From NCBI RefSeq assembly GCF_014698505.1, contig NZ_JACJTD010000010.1, forward strand, positions 62,001 through 126,000: a stretch of 64,000 bases of DNA. Direction: 5' to 3'. Both the position numbers and the translations under genes were made by a program. The stretch's first letter is position 1; each line of letters begins with the position of its first letter. This DNA comes from Nostoc foliaceum FACHB-393 (lineage in GTDB: Bacteria; Cyanobacteriota; Cyanobacteriia; Cyanobacteriales; Nostocaceae). The notes under the pieces were generated by a model. That model had not been told where the DNA came from and did no database searches. It was given only the letters and a program-made list of their open reading frames with translations. Below are positions 8,195-18,009 of the stretch, in pieces.

Positions 8195-9229
8195 ATGATG
8201 GATTTGACTACAACTTATATGGGGATGAAATTGCGATCGCCTCTTGTTCCCTCTGCATCACCTCTATCTGAGGACATTGACAACATTCGGCAGATGGAAG
8301 ACGCGGGTGCAGCAGCGATAGTCATGCATTCGCTGTTTGAGGAACAGTTGCGCCTAGAATATTATGAACTCCATCATCACCTTACCCAAGGTACTGAAAG
8401 TTTTCCTGAAGCCTTAACTTACTTCCCTAATTCAACCAGCTTTCGGGTGGGGCCAGAAACTTATTTAGAGCATATCCATAAAGCTAAGGAAAAGGTGAGC
8501 ATTCCGATTATTGCCAGCCTCAATGGATCATCCGTTGGTGGATGGACAAACTATGCCAAACAAATTCAGCAAGCAGGAGCAAACGCACTGGAATTGAATA
8601 TTTACTACGTTCCTACCGATATGGAACTAACAAGTAATGAAATTGAACAGACCTATATTAATATTCTTCGTGCAGTCAAAGTAGTAGTAACTATCCCCGT
8701 AGCAGTCAAACTCAGCCCGTACTTCACAAATACAGCAAATATGGCAAAACGTTTGGATGAGGTGGGGGCTGATGCTTTAGTACTATTTAACCGCTTTTAT
8801 CAACCAGATATTAACCTCAACCTTCTGGAGGTTGAGCCTAATGTGCTGTTAAGCACACCGCAGTCGATGCGATTACCTCTGCGATGGATTGCAATTCTCT
8901 ATGGACGCATTCATGCTGATTTAGCTGCAACCAGTGGTATCCACAGAGGAAATGATGCGTTAAAAATGCTCATGGCTGGTGCCAAGATTACGATGCTTTG
9001 CTCAGTACTGTTACAACATGGTATCAGCCACATTCGAGTCGTTGAGCAGGAAATACGCGAATGGATGGAAAAATACGAATACGAATCAGTACAGCAAATG
9101 CAGGGGAGTATGAGCCAAAAGTATTGCCCAAATCCCAGTGCTTTTGAACGTGCTCAGTATATGCGATCGCTTGCTACCTATAAACCTGAATGGGCAGCCA
9201 CTCATGATACATCATATTATTTTGGTTAA
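8195..9229 (+). CDS. Dihydroorotate dehydrogenase-like FMN oxidoreductase
   Basis: The 344-aa product has the fold signature of class 1 dihydroorotate dehydrogenases: an N-terminal DLTTTYMG/PLVPSASPLSED segment, an ASLNGSSVGGW strand, a NIYYVPTD loop, the VKLSPYF strand and a C-terminal phosphate-binding part (GIHRGNDALKMLMAGA). Cyanobacteria carry this paralogue next to nifJ. It is not the usual pyrimidine enzyme, and its physiological substrate is unclear; a redox link with pyruvate metabolism is an inference from position. ATG 8195 follows a GGAG site six bases upstream, better than the upstream TTG at 8177. The frame stays open for about 45 codons upstream without homology. Confidence 0.85.
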   Translation: MMDLTTTYMGMKLRSPLVPSASPLSEDIDNIRQMEDAGAAAIVMHSLFEEQLRLEYYELHHHLTQGTESFPEALTYFPNSTSFRVGPETYLEHIHKAKEKVSIPIIASLNGSSVGGWTNYAKQIQQAGANALELNIYYVPTDMELTSNEIEQTYINILRAVKVVVTIPVAVKLSPYFTNTANMAKRLDEVGADALVLFNRFYQPDINLNLLEVEPNVLLSTPQSMRLPLRWIAILYGRIHADLAATSGIHRGNDALKMLMAGAKITMLCSVLLQHGISHIRVVEQEIREWMEKYEYESVQQMQGSMSQKYCPNPSAFERAQYMRSLATYKPEWAATHDTSYYFG

Positions 9230-9231
9230 AA

Positions 9232-9380
9232 GGGATAACACGAAAGACTGATGACGGTTAACGGTTAATGGTTAACCGTTAACGGCGGCGGGGCGGCTAT
9301 CCCGGACAACCCAAAAAGCAAGTGGGGTTCCCGCCGCCTCGGTGATGATCTGACGGTGGCGATCGCAGTCGCAGAAGCTA
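9232..9380. repeat. Second copy of the dispersed GTTAAC-rich repeat
   Basis: GGGATAACAC, ACTGATGACGGTTAACGG and the inverted GGTTAACCGTTAACGG are followed by a 25-bp segment (9322-9346) nearly identical to 3691-3715. The stretch after that segment is G/C-rich with a HIP1 site. Confidence 0.6.
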
Positions 9381-9425
9381 TCTGACAGTTACACCTGCGC
9401 TGACTAATTGATTAGCAAAAAAAAT

Positions 9426-11147
9426 ATGACAGCAGAGCATGGCTTTATTCTGGACTTCACAACTGTTCTAGGTGCTTCAGCATTAGGAGGATATCTAGCT
9501 AACCGACTGCGGCAACCTGTTTTGCTGGGTTATTTAGTGGCTGGATTGGCTCTAGGCCCTTATGGCTTCAAGCTGTTAAGTGATGTTCCACGGATTCAAT
9601 CTTTAGCATCAATTGGTGTAGCTTTTTTGTTATTTGCCCTGGGTGTGGAATTTTCTTTAGCAGAGTTGAAGCGGGTCAAGGATATTGCAATAAAGGGTAG
9701 TTTGTTGCAAATTGGGCTAACTACGGCTTTGGTGGCATTTTTAACAATTGCGTTGGGTTGGGTTGAGAACTTTACACAAGGCATTTTTTTAGGGGTGGTT
9801 CTATCCCTGTCCTCCACAGCAGTAGTATTGAAAACTTTGACAGAACGAGGTGAAACGAATACAGTTCACGGTCAAGTCATGCTGGCAATTTTAATTGCTC
9901 AGGATTTAGCGTTGGGATTGATGTTAGCATTTTTACCTGTCCTCAACCAACCAGAAAGACTTGCTTGGGCGATAGGTATGGCTTTGCTGAAAGTTTTGCT
10001 ATTTTTAGCATTAGCGATCGCCTTTGGTCGTTGGATAGTGCCGAAGTTAATTAGTAACGTGGCAGCTACGGAAAGCACAGAGTTATTCGTTCTGACCGTA
10101 ATTGCTCTGTGTTTGGGTGTGGCTTTGGTGACAGCTAAACTGGGTCTGTCAATCGAGATGGGTGCATTTATTGCCGGGTTAATGGTTTCGGAGATTGAAC
10201 ATGCAGATCATGCCCTCGCCAAAGTTTTACCTTTAAGAGATACCTTTGCTTGTCTATTCTTTGCTTCCATTGGAATGTTGATCGATCCAGTCGCACTCAT
10301 CCAAAATTTGGGGCTAGTTTTGGGACTGGTAACTCTAGTTATGTTGGGTAAAGCAATTGTTGTGATGCCAATCATTTTTAAATTTGGCTATTCACTCAAG
10401 ACTACCATCCTTACCAGTCTGGGGATTAATCAGATTGGAGAGTTTTCTTTTGTCTTAGCTTTAGCAGGTTTACAACTCCAACTTATTCCCGAAAGAACTT
10501 ATTTTATACTATTAGAGACAACAGCAATTACACTAGTTTTGACTCCCATATCGCTCAATATTGCGCCGCAGTTGGTAGAATATCTCACCCAGCTACCGTT
10601 TTTTGCTAAATCACTGCGACAATTTACAGAACCCAACATCTTCTCAATTCCAGAAACTATTAGTGGTCATGTTGTGGTTGCAGGTTACGGAAGAGTCGGG
10701 CAAGTGATTGTGAATATTTTGCTCAATCAGGGATATGTAGTCTTAGTCATTGAAAATAGTGAAGCCGCTATTCAAAGATTGAGAATGCAGCGTATCCCCT
10801 ACATTTTTGGTGATGCTGATTCCGAATTAGTGTTAGAGAAAACTCATTTAGAAACTGCCAAAGCCCTAGCAATTGCCTTACCTGATCCTGCCAGTTCGCG
10901 ATTACTTCTAAAACGCGCATTAGCGATCGCTCCTAAATTAGATGTAATTGCGCGATCGCACCACGATAATGAAATTGACCTACTCACGCAAATGGGAGCC
11001 AAGGAAGTCGTCCAACCAGAATTTGAAGCCGCCCTAGAATTAGGCGCACATCTCCTAGCCACTTTAGGGGCAGCAAAAAGCCAGATTGATCGGGTAATTA
11101 CTGATATTCGCACCGACAGATATCGTAGTATCAGACCAGGGAGATGA
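9426..11147 (+). CDS. CPA2-family cation:proton antiporter with TrkA-N domain
   Basis: The 573-aa protein has about 12 hydrophobic segments in residues 1-400, with the conserved VLLGYLVAGLALGPYG, FALGVEF, LSLSSTAVV and SIEMGAFIAGLM motifs of the Kef/CPA2 family. A cytosolic Rossmann RCK (TrkA-N) domain follows at about 415-530, with the GYGRVG dinucleotide loop. These transporters exchange K+ or Na+ for H+ and are gated by the nucleotide-binding domain. ATG 9426 starts at the usual family position; a TTG at 9408 is less likely. It stands alone between a repeat and an alpha/beta hydrolase gene. The exact ion cannot be read from the sequence. Confidence 0.9.
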   Translation: MTAEHGFILDFTTVLGASALGGYLANRLRQPVLLGYLVAGLALGPYGFKLLSDVPRIQSLASIGVAFLLFALGVEFSLAELKRVKDIAIKGSLLQIGLTTALVAFLTIALGWVENFTQGIFLGVVLSLSSTAVVLKTLTERGETNTVHGQVMLAILIAQDLALGLMLAFLPVLNQPERLAWAIGMALLKVLLFLALAIAFGRWIVPKLISNVAATESTELFVLTVIALCLGVALVTAKLGLSIEMGAFIAGLMVSEIEHADHALAKVLPLRDTFACLFFASIGMLIDPVALIQNLGLVLGLVTLVMLGKAIVVMPIIFKFGYSLKTTILTSLGINQIGEFSFVLALAGLQLQLIPERTYFILLETTAITLVLTPISLNIAPQLVEYLTQLPFFAKSLRQFTEPNIFSIPETISGHVVVAGYGRVGQVIVNILLNQGYVVLVIENSEAAIQRLRMQRIPYIFGDADSELVLEKTHLETAKALAIALPDPASSRLLLKRALAIAPKLDVIARSHHDNEIDLLTQMGAKEVVQPEFEAALELGAHLLATLGAAKSQIDRVITDIRTDRYRSIRPGR

Positions 11148-11288
11148 ATATAGTTTCTAATGCTTGACCAGCCGAACTTGCCATTCATCTGCGATCGGCA
11201 AAATCAACAATATACCATTTGCTAGATTCGGCTGGCTTACTGAGTGAAGAAAATAACAGATATATGCAGAAGTACGATAAGTAATAAA

Positions 11289-12302
11289 ATGGAAGTTGCC
11301 ATTCGCAAGACAGCACAGATCCTTGAGCAAGTTCATCAATCAGAGTCGGCACTTGGGCTAAAAAACGAAGCCTGTCGTTCAAAATTCTTTATTCATCCTA
11401 ATTCCACATCAAAAGTTTGCCTATTCTTGCATGGTTTCACGGCAGGGCCTTACCAGTTTGAGCCAATCGGCAAAGCTTTTTTTAAAGCAGGATACAACGT
11501 TTTGATTCCTTTACAACCCGGTCATGGACGCTCAGGTAACTGGAGCCGTCAAAATCCTCCACCACTCCCAACAGATATTCAGATATATCAGGAATTTGTC
11601 ATCAAATGGTTGCAGATTGCCAAAACGATAGGTCAACAAGTTGTAATTGGTGGATTATCTACAGGTGGAACTTTAGCTGCTTGGTTAGCTTTAAAGCATC
11701 CCCAGCAGATTGACCGCACCTTATTGTTCACCCCTTATTTGGGTAGCCGCTATTCACTATTCGATCAGCTGATCAAAATTTTGCCAATTTACTTTGAATG
11801 GTTCAACAAAGATGCATCAGGCAATTTTGGTTATAAAGGTTTTTATCTCAAGGCATTAAGGATATTTCTTGAATTGGGAGATCAGATTTTAGAAAAGGCT
11901 CAAGGCTCTGTTTCTGCCCCTATGTTAATGGTGTGTAGTGAAGGAGATCAGGCTGTTAGTCGCTCCAAACAGCAGGATTTTTTCCGAAGAGTACTTAAGC
12001 AGCAACCGAAATCCTGGTATTACTGTTTCGATGATTCGCTTCACATTGAACATCGGATGATGACGAAACTGGAAGACAATGATTATGAAGAACTGGTAAT
12101 TACCCTTGCTAAAGCATTTGTTGAGAGTGATTTGAGTTGGGTCGAGTTTCAGCAAATGGCAAAGCGGATAGCGCAAGGGCAAATGTATGACCAAATCATG
12201 CGAGAATTCAACTTTGATGGACAAGTTTCTCAACAACTATCTGCAATGATGACTCAAGGTTTTGGCTGTGAGCATCTTAAATGTATCAATCCAGATTCAT
12301 AA
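11289..12302 (+). CDS. Alpha/beta hydrolase family protein
   Basis: The 337-aa product has an alpha/beta-hydrolase core: oxyanion strand CLFLHGFTAGP, nucleophile elbow GLSTGG (Ser near residue 122), and a late acid/histidine pair (CSEGDQAV and DSLHIEH). The fold suggests an esterase or lipase-like serine hydrolase such as the carboxylesterase/monoglyceride-lipase group; the substrate is unknown. About 70 C-terminal residues form an extra helical tail not typical of the minimal fold. ATG 11289 is taken as start because the region before it has no recognisable homology, but GTG 11244 is possible. No ribosome-binding site decides between them. Confidence 0.78.
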   Translation: MEVAIRKTAQILEQVHQSESALGLKNEACRSKFFIHPNSTSKVCLFLHGFTAGPYQFEPIGKAFFKAGYNVLIPLQPGHGRSGNWSRQNPPPLPTDIQIYQEFVIKWLQIAKTIGQQVVIGGLSTGGTLAAWLALKHPQQIDRTLLFTPYLGSRYSLFDQLIKILPIYFEWFNKDASGNFGYKGFYLKALRIFLELGDQILEKAQGSVSAPMLMVCSEGDQAVSRSKQQDFFRRVLKQQPKSWYYCFDDSLHIEHRMMTKLEDNDYEELVITLAKAFVESDLSWVEFQQMAKRIAQGQMYDQIMREFNFDGQVSQQLSAMMTQGFGCEHLKCINPDS

Positions 12303-12320
12303 TAATTTGTACATTTACCT

Positions 12321-12370
12321 AATGACTGATGACTGATGACTGTTAACCGTCAACAGTCAACAGTTAACAG
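12321..12370. repeat. TGACTGA heptamers followed by GTTAACNGTCAAC repeat
   Basis: Three copies of GATGACT-type heptamers pass into GTTAACCGTCAACAGTCAAC and GTTAACAG. This is the same short-repeat vocabulary as in the repeats near 3630 and 9245. Confidence 0.6.
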
Positions 12371-12429
12371 TACACTCATAGGGGCACGGCAGTGCCGTGC
12401 CCCTACACCTGGCGATATAATGTTGTACC
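12371..12429 (+). repeat. 59-bp dispersed palindromic repeat (copy 1)
   Basis: It contains the near-palindrome GGGGCACGGCAGTGCCGTGC followed by CCC, then a CTACACCTGGCGATATAATG tail. A reverse-complement copy with about three differences lies at 29315-29373. Confidence 0.85.
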
Positions 12430-12455
12430 TTTAGACGCGCATCAGCTTACTATCT

Positions 12456-13103
12456 CTAATCAGTACTTTTCACCCTTTCAAACAAAGCCCGATAAACAGG
12501 TTGACCCTTTTTTTGCGTACCTATTTCCCGTTCTGTAGGGACTGGTAGCGGGTTTTCAGCCAACCATTCTTCTGTACCCACTTTCTGATAAGCTGGGTGA
12601 GCTGCAAAGCGATCGCGCATTTCCACTGCAACAAATTCCATATCTGATTGCAGAAAGACAACTCCTCCAACCGCAAGATAATTGGCTAATTCTGCCACTA
12701 GTTCTGGTTGCACTACACGGCGTTTAGCATGGCGGGTTTTAAACCAAGGATCGGGGAATTGAATTGTAACGCGTTGTAAACTTCCTGAAGGGAGGGAAAA
12801 TAACAGCGATCGCAGTGAGTTATTCACATTGCAAAATAAGTAGTGCAGGTTTGTTAAAGCCAACTCAGAACGTAATTTATTCGCCTCCACCACCAGCGCT
12901 TCCCGAATTTCCAAGCCAAGAAAATTCCAGTTGGGTTCTATTTGGGCCATATTTACCAAAAATAGTCCTTTAGCGCAGCCAATATCTAAATGTAGTGGTT
13001 GATTTGGCTTTGCATAAATTTTTTCCAAGTCTTGGGGACTTGCTGGTGTTTGATACTTTTTACCCAGTGGATTAACATGCTGGCGAACTCGGACTGCTGC
13101 CAA
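12456..13103 (-). CDS. trmB: tRNA (guanine-N7)-methyltransferase
   Basis: TrmB makes m7G46 in tRNA using S-adenosylmethionine. The AdoMet site ([16 protein letters not shown]), the [16 protein letters not shown] catalytic/tRNA-binding motif and the C-terminal [11 protein letters not shown] motif are all present. I place the start at TTG 13103, giving 215 aa beginning [13 protein letters not shown] as in other cyanobacteria, because an AAAGGAGA ribosome-binding site lies eight bases upstream. The frame continues up to ATG 13196, which would add 31 residues with no recognisable homology and no ribosome-binding site. It stands between a repeat cluster and the gyrA leader. Confidence 0.92.
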   Translation of the reverse strand: MAAVRVRQHVNPLGKKYQTPASPQDLEKIYAKPNQPLHLDIGCAKGLFLVNMAQIEPNWNFLGLEIREALVVEANKLRSELALTNLHYLFCNVNNSLRSLLFSLPSGSLQRVTIQFPDPWFKTRHAKRRVVQPELVAELANYLAVGGVVFLQSDMEFVAVEMRDRFAAHPAYQKVGTEEWLAENPLPVPTEREIGTQKKGQPVYRALFERVKSTD

Positions 13104-13196
13104 AATTTGATCTCCTTTACGTGAAAATATTTTGTTTATTCTGATACCAATTTCTGTGAATGTTCGTTTAATTACATCTTGGAAAGCTTTATCCAT

Positions 13197-13591
13197 TTCT
13201 GCTGTTTGTCTCAGTAGAAATGATAAACTATTGTTTCATTTTTCAGACCTTATTTAGTGACAAGTCGAGTAAATAACGGTTATAAAAGTAAGAGCTTATA
13301 AAGCCAATTTAGATTGTTGTCTTAAATTTACCGCGTAATATTTCAATTTAGGCAATTTTACACCAAGCAACCTTTTCGTTCATTGCTCTTGTTAATTAGC
13401 TAGAGCTTATAAACTGTAAATTATTATACTCTTTTTTAACTAGATATTTTGGTTAGCCTTCGAGTCAGAAAAAGGCAATACATGCTAGAATTGTATCAAA
13501 TTATGGCAATTATTCAAGAGCAATTTAGAATAATTTTGCGCTTTGTTGAGTAAAAAAGCTAAAATCTACGATTTTTGGAGATTTTTAGGTT
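13197..13591. promoter_or_regulatory. Intergenic leader between trmB and gyrA
   Basis: About 395 bp, AT-rich, between divergent trmB and gyrA. It must contain both promoters, but I cannot place -35/-10 boxes with confidence. No repeat or RNA gene was recognised. Confidence 0.4.
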
Positions 13592-16213
13592 ATGACAACC
13601 TCACAGGAGAGGATTATCCCGATAGACTTGCGAACCGAAATGTCGCAGTCTTATCTGGAATACGCCATGAGCGTGATAGTGGGTCGGGCGTTGCCAGATG
13701 CCAGGGATGGTCTAAAACCTGTGCATCGTCGCATTCTTTACGCAATGCACGAGCTAGGTCTGCTCCACGATCGCCCGTTTAAGAAATGCGCCCGTGTGGT
13801 GGGGGAAGTGTTGGGTAAATATCACCCCCACGGCGACACGGCAGTATATGATGCCTTGGTGCGGATGGCGCAGGATTTTTCCATGCGATCGCCCCTAGTA
13901 AACGGACATGGTAACTTCGGTTCGGTAGACAACGATCCGCCAGCCGCAATGCGGTACACAGAATGCCGCTTACAAGCTTTAACTAGCGCTGGGCTACTGC
14001 ATGACATCGAGTATGAAACCGTAGATTTCGCAGATAACTTCGACGGTTCCCAGCAAGAACCCACAGTCTTACCGGCACGGATTCCTCAATTATTGCTCAA
14101 CGGTTCCTCTGGGATTGCCGTGGGCATGGCAACCAACATTCCGCCGCACAATTTGGGCGAATTAATTGATGCTTTGGTGGCTGTAATCCACAATCCAGAA
14201 ATCACCGATCTCGAATTAATGCAGTATGTCCACGGCCCAGACTTTCCGACTGGGGCGCAAATTTTAGGCACATCTGCCATTCGAGAAGCTTACACCACCG
14301 GGCGTGGTTCCATCACCATGCGTGGTGTCGCTAACATTGAAACCGTTGAACAACGGGGACGGCCGGATAGAGAAGCAATTATCATTACCGAATTGCCCTA
14401 TCAAACCAATAAAGCGGCGCTGATTGAAAAAATCGCCGAAATGGTGAACGAAAAGCGGCTAGAGGGCATCGCAGATATCCGGGATGAAAGCGATCGCGAC
14501 GGGATGCGAGTTGTTATCGAACTCAAGCGTGATGCTTATCCCCGCGTTGTACTGAACAACCTTTACAAACAAACGCCACTGCAAGCCAACTTTGGGGCGA
14601 ATATGCTGGCGTTGGTGAATAGCGAACCCCAGGTACTCACCCTCAAACAGTTCTTAAGCGTCTTCTTAGATTTCCGCATCGAATCCATTGCCAGACGCAC
14701 CCGTTACGAACTGCGGAAAGCCGAAGAACGTGATCATCTTCTGCAAGGGTTATTGATTGCCTTGTCCCAGTTAGATCCGATTATTGTCTTGATTCGCCAT
14801 GCTCCCGATGCGCCCACAGCCAAAGGCGAGTTGATCACAACTTACGGACTTTCGGAAGTGCAAGCAGATGCAATTTTGCAGATGCAATTACGACGGTTGA
14901 CTGCCTTAGAAGCAGACAAAATTCGTTTGGAACACGAGGAATTACAAGCGAAAATTACCGACTTGCAAGATATCTTGGCACGCCGGGAGAGAGTGCTAGA
15001 AATCATTGAAACCGAAGTCGGGCAACTGAAAACTAGCTTCGCCACACCCCGCCGCACGGTGATTTTACCAGGGGAAGGAGAATTAGACGATCGCGACTTA
15101 ATTGCCAATGAAAAAGCGATAATTCTAGTTACAGAACAAGGCTACATCAAACGGATGCCAGTTAATACCTTTGAAGCACAAAGCCGTGCTACCAGAGGTA
15201 AAGCCGCAGCTAAGGTAAAAGATGATGATACCATTGAGCATTTTTTGACTTGCTGCGATCACGACAGTATTTTATTCTTTAGTGAGCGTGGTGTTGTTTA
15301 TTGCCTGAGAGCGTATCAAATTCCAGCAAGTTCGCGTACTAGTCGCGGGACACCTATTGTCCAGATGCTACCCATTCCCAAAGAGGAAAAAATTACCTCG
15401 ATTGTACCCGTTGACGAGTTTAGCAACGAAGAATATCTGGTCATGCTCACTAAGGGCGGCAATATCAAGAAAACCGAATTGGCAGCCTTTAGTCACATTC
15501 GCGCCAATGGTTTGATTGCCATTTCCTTAGAAGAAGGCGACCAACTGCGCTGGGTGCGACGCGCCAGAGTCGAGGACAGTGTAATCATTGGTTCTCGTAA
15601 CGGAATGGCGATTAACTTCCGTTGCAACCACGAACAACTGCGTCCTTTAAGTAGAGCGACTCGTGGCGTGAAAGCCATGAAACTCAAAAATAAAGATGAA
15701 CTGGTGGGTATGGATATTCTCCCCGCAGCAATTCTTGAAACTTTGGATGTTACAGAAGCCGAAATTGAAGATATCGAAGCAGTCGAAACAACCGAAACAA
15801 TCGAAACAGAAGATATCGAAATTACCGAAATTAATGAAGAGTCCGTAGAAGTGCCTAGCAGTGGCGTAGTTGGCCCTTGGGTGTTGGTAATTACAATGGG
15901 AGGATATGGTAAGCGCGTACCCGTTGCCCAGTTCCGCCTGCAAAACCGTGCTGGTCAGGGTTTAATGGCAACCAAGTTCAAAAACCGCAAAAACAAAGAC
16001 AAGTTGGCAACCCTACGCATTGTCAACAATGATGATGATGAAATCATGATGGTGACAAATCGCGGTATTATCATCCGTCAAGCGGTAAATGCTATTTCTA
16101 TCCAATCGCGATCGGCAACTGGAGTCAGAGTGCAGCGTTTAGACGAAGATGACGCTATTACCGGAGTTGCAATAGTTCCACCTGATGCTGTCGATGCAGA
16201 AGAAGCAGAATAA
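13592..16213 (+). CDS. gyrA: DNA gyrase (topoisomerase II) subunit A
   Basis: The 873-aa protein is the breakage-reunion subunit of DNA gyrase. The N-terminal winged-helix/tower region is canonical ([36 protein letters not shown]) with catalytic Tyr122 in RYTECRL. The position equivalent to E. coli Ser83 is Thr and Asp87 is kept. The C-terminal beta-pinwheel spans about residues 515-865. The GyrA-box position reads [10 protein letters not shown] rather than QRRGGKG, a degenerate form. An acidic Glu/Thr/Ile insert of about 40 residues (715-754) interrupts the pinwheel. The end overlaps the lnt start by 29 bp, so the two are probably co-transcribed. Confidence 0.95.
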   Translation: MTTSQERIIPIDLRTEMSQSYLEYAMSVIVGRALPDARDGLKPVHRRILYAMHELGLLHDRPFKKCARVVGEVLGKYHPHGDTAVYDALVRMAQDFSMRSPLVNGHGNFGSVDNDPPAAMRYTECRLQALTSAGLLHDIEYETVDFADNFDGSQQEPTVLPARIPQLLLNGSSGIAVGMATNIPPHNLGELIDALVAVIHNPEITDLELMQYVHGPDFPTGAQILGTSAIREAYTTGRGSITMRGVANIETVEQRGRPDREAIIITELPYQTNKAALIEKIAEMVNEKRLEGIADIRDESDRDGMRVVIELKRDAYPRVVLNNLYKQTPLQANFGANMLALVNSEPQVLTLKQFLSVFLDFRIESIARRTRYELRKAEERDHLLQGLLIALSQLDPIIVLIRHAPDAPTAKGELITTYGLSEVQADAILQMQLRRLTALEADKIRLEHEELQAKITDLQDILARRERVLEIIETEVGQLKTSFATPRRTVILPGEGELDDRDLIANEKAIILVTEQGYIKRMPVNTFEAQSRATRGKAAAKVKDDDTIEHFLTCCDHDSILFFSERGVVYCLRAYQIPASSRTSRGTPIVQMLPIPKEEKITSIVPVDEFSNEEYLVMLTKGGNIKKTELAAFSHIRANGLIAISLEEGDQLRWVRRARVEDSVIIGSRNGMAINFRCNHEQLRPLSRATRGVKAMKLKNKDELVGMDILPAAILETLDVTEAEIEDIEAVETTETIETEDIEITEINEESVEVPSSGVVGPWVLVITMGGYGKRVPVAQFRLQNRAGQGLMATKFKNRKNKDKLATLRIVNNDDDEIMMVTNRGIIIRQAVNAISIQSRSATGVRVQRLDEDDAITGVAIVPPDAVDAEEAE

Positions 16214-17816
16214 AAAGCAGGGAGAGAGGTTAACCGCCTTACTCCCTTATTTAACTGCCTTAGCTAGCGGCATTTTAATGGGGCTAACCGTAGCCCCAGT
16301 AGGTGCATGGTTCTTGGCTTGGATTGCCCTAGTCCCCTTATGGGTGCTAGTTGTTACTTTAACTAAAGGCAAAAACCAATCCCCCCCGGCTTTCCTCTGG
16401 GGTATTGGTTATCACGGTGTCGCCCTATCTTGGATTACCGGAATTCATCCGATGACATGGTTGGGCGTTCCTTGGTTGCCAAGTTTGGCAATCACTCTTT
16501 TTTGTTGGGGATTTATCAGCCTCTTGGGAGGTGTATTCGTTGCTATTTGGGCGGCTGTGATGGTTCGCATAGCCGGACAAAAACCTTGGCTACGTGTACT
16601 GATTGGTACAGCCGTCTGGTGCGGCTTAGAGAGTCTGTGGAGTGCCGGCCCCCTGTGGTGGAGTTCTCTTGCTTACACGCAAAGTCCGCACAATCTCGTA
16701 ATTGTACATTTGGGTCAACTCTCTGGGCCTAATACTGTGACAGCAGCAATAGTTGCTGTGAATGGTTTAATTGCTGAAGCATATATAAACCGCCGAGACA
16801 CCAAGATTTCCTCTGTGTCGCGCCAGTTGCTAGAAGTCGGGGAACCGCAAGGGCGCACTGGCTTCTCTGCGCCTCTGCGGTTCATTAATAAATACTTAGT
16901 TATCGCTACAGGATTATTAATTACCTTACACCTCATCGGTTTTATCTTATACAGCCGTCCCATCACCCAAGTACCAGAAGCAGCCTTGAAAGTAGGGATT
17001 GTTCAGGGTAATATCCCGAACCGACTTCTCCGAAGTTCCGAAGGGTTTCGTCGCGCTCAAGAAAACTATACCAATGGATATCTGACTTTAGCAGATCAAG
17101 GTGTAGATGCAGTCCTCACCCCAGAAGGAGCTTTACCTATTTTCCAGCGCAACTTGATGCAAACTGCTTTAGTCTCAGCAGTGAAGAAAAAAGGCGTAGT
17201 TGCTTGGATTGGGGCTTTTGGCGAACGGGGAGACAGTTATACAATTAGCTTATTTACTTTCAATAGTAAGGGTGAAATTGTCAGCCGCTACGATAAGTCC
17301 AAACTAGTACCTCTGGGAGAATATATTCCCTTTGAAGAAATTTTAGGCGGACTAGTTCAACGCTTGTCGCCTTTGGAGGCACACCAAGTTCCTGGTTCAG
17401 CAAATCAGATATTTGACACTCCATTTGGTCGGGCGATCGCTAGTATATGTTATGAATCTGCTTTTCCTGAACAATTTCGCCGTCAAGCTGCTATGGGTGG
17501 GCAATTTATCCTCAGTTCTTCTAACGATGCCCATTACAGTGCATCCATGCCATTTCAGCACCATGCACAGGATATCATGCGGGCAATTGAAACTGATAGA
17601 TGGTCAGCACGGGCAACGAATACAGGATATTCAGCCTTTGTAGATCCTCACGGTAAAACTTTGTGGATATCTAGATATAATACTTACGAAACTCATGCTG
17701 AAACAATTTATCGGCGACAGACACAAACTTTATATGTGCGTTGGAGTGATTGGTTAACACCTTTGTTGCTGGGATTAAGTGTCTTAGGATGGTTTGTGCA
17801 AAAGGTGATTAATTGA
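16185..17816 (+). CDS. lnt: Apolipoprotein N-acyltransferase
   Basis: Lnt transfers the third acyl chain onto the N-terminal cysteine of lipoproteins in the plasma membrane. The 543-aa product has about six N-terminal hydrophobic segments, then a nitrilase-type domain with the Glu-Lys-Cys triad in LTPEGALP (near 312), [11 protein letters not shown] (near 370) and [10 protein letters not shown] (near 421), and a last membrane helix. ATG 16185 overlaps gyrA; ATG 16194 is an equal choice. A periplasmic-side stretch (about residues 210-232, nucleotides 16815-16880) consists of a translated interspersed repeat, and the frame is maintained through it. Confidence 0.93.
   Translation: MLSMQKKQNKKQGERLTALLPYLTALASGILMGLTVAPVGAWFLAWIALVPLWVLVVTLTKGKNQSPPAFLWGIGYHGVALSWITGIHPMTWLGVPWLPSLAITLFCWGFISLLGGVFVAIWAAVMVRIAGQKPWLRVLIGTAVWCGLESLWSAGPLWWSSLAYTQSPHNLVIVHLGQLSGPNTVTAAIVAVNGLIAEAYINRRDTKISSVSRQLLEVGEPQGRTGFSAPLRFINKYLVIATGLLITLHLIGFILYSRPITQVPEAALKVGIVQGNIPNRLLRSSEGFRRAQENYTNGYLTLADQGVDAVLTPEGALPIFQRNLMQTALVSAVKKKGVVAWIGAFGERGDSYTISLFTFNSKGEIVSRYDKSKLVPLGEYIPFEEILGGLVQRLSPLEAHQVPGSANQIFDTPFGRAIASICYESAFPEQFRRQAAMGGQFILSSSNDAHYSASMPFQHHAQDIMRAIETDRWSARATNTGYSAFVDPHGKTLWISRYNTYETHAETIYRRQTQTLYVRWSDWLTPLLLGLSVLGWFVQKVIN
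16815..16880. repeat. Interspersed repeat translated in-frame within lnt
   Basis: The segment CCAGTTGCTAGAAGTCGGGG, the following GGGCGCACTGGCTTCTC and CTCTGCG belongs to a repeat type I recognise from Nostoc intergenic DNA. It adds about 22 codons, reading [15 protein letters not shown] and then FSAPLR, to Lnt. Confidence 0.6.
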
Positions 17817-18009
17817 AAATAATTATATTTTGCTAGAAACTAACTCTTGAAATGCACAGTTTGAGCTAATTTGCAATTATCCACAAGGCTGTAATTTTAA
17901 TACAATATTTCACCCCAATTTAAGTTTGAAAGAAGTGTATAAGCGATAATTTGCTGACTTTCAGGTGTTTTAATAAAGTTATTATCAAAAGTCTAGTGGA
18001 AGCAAAAAC

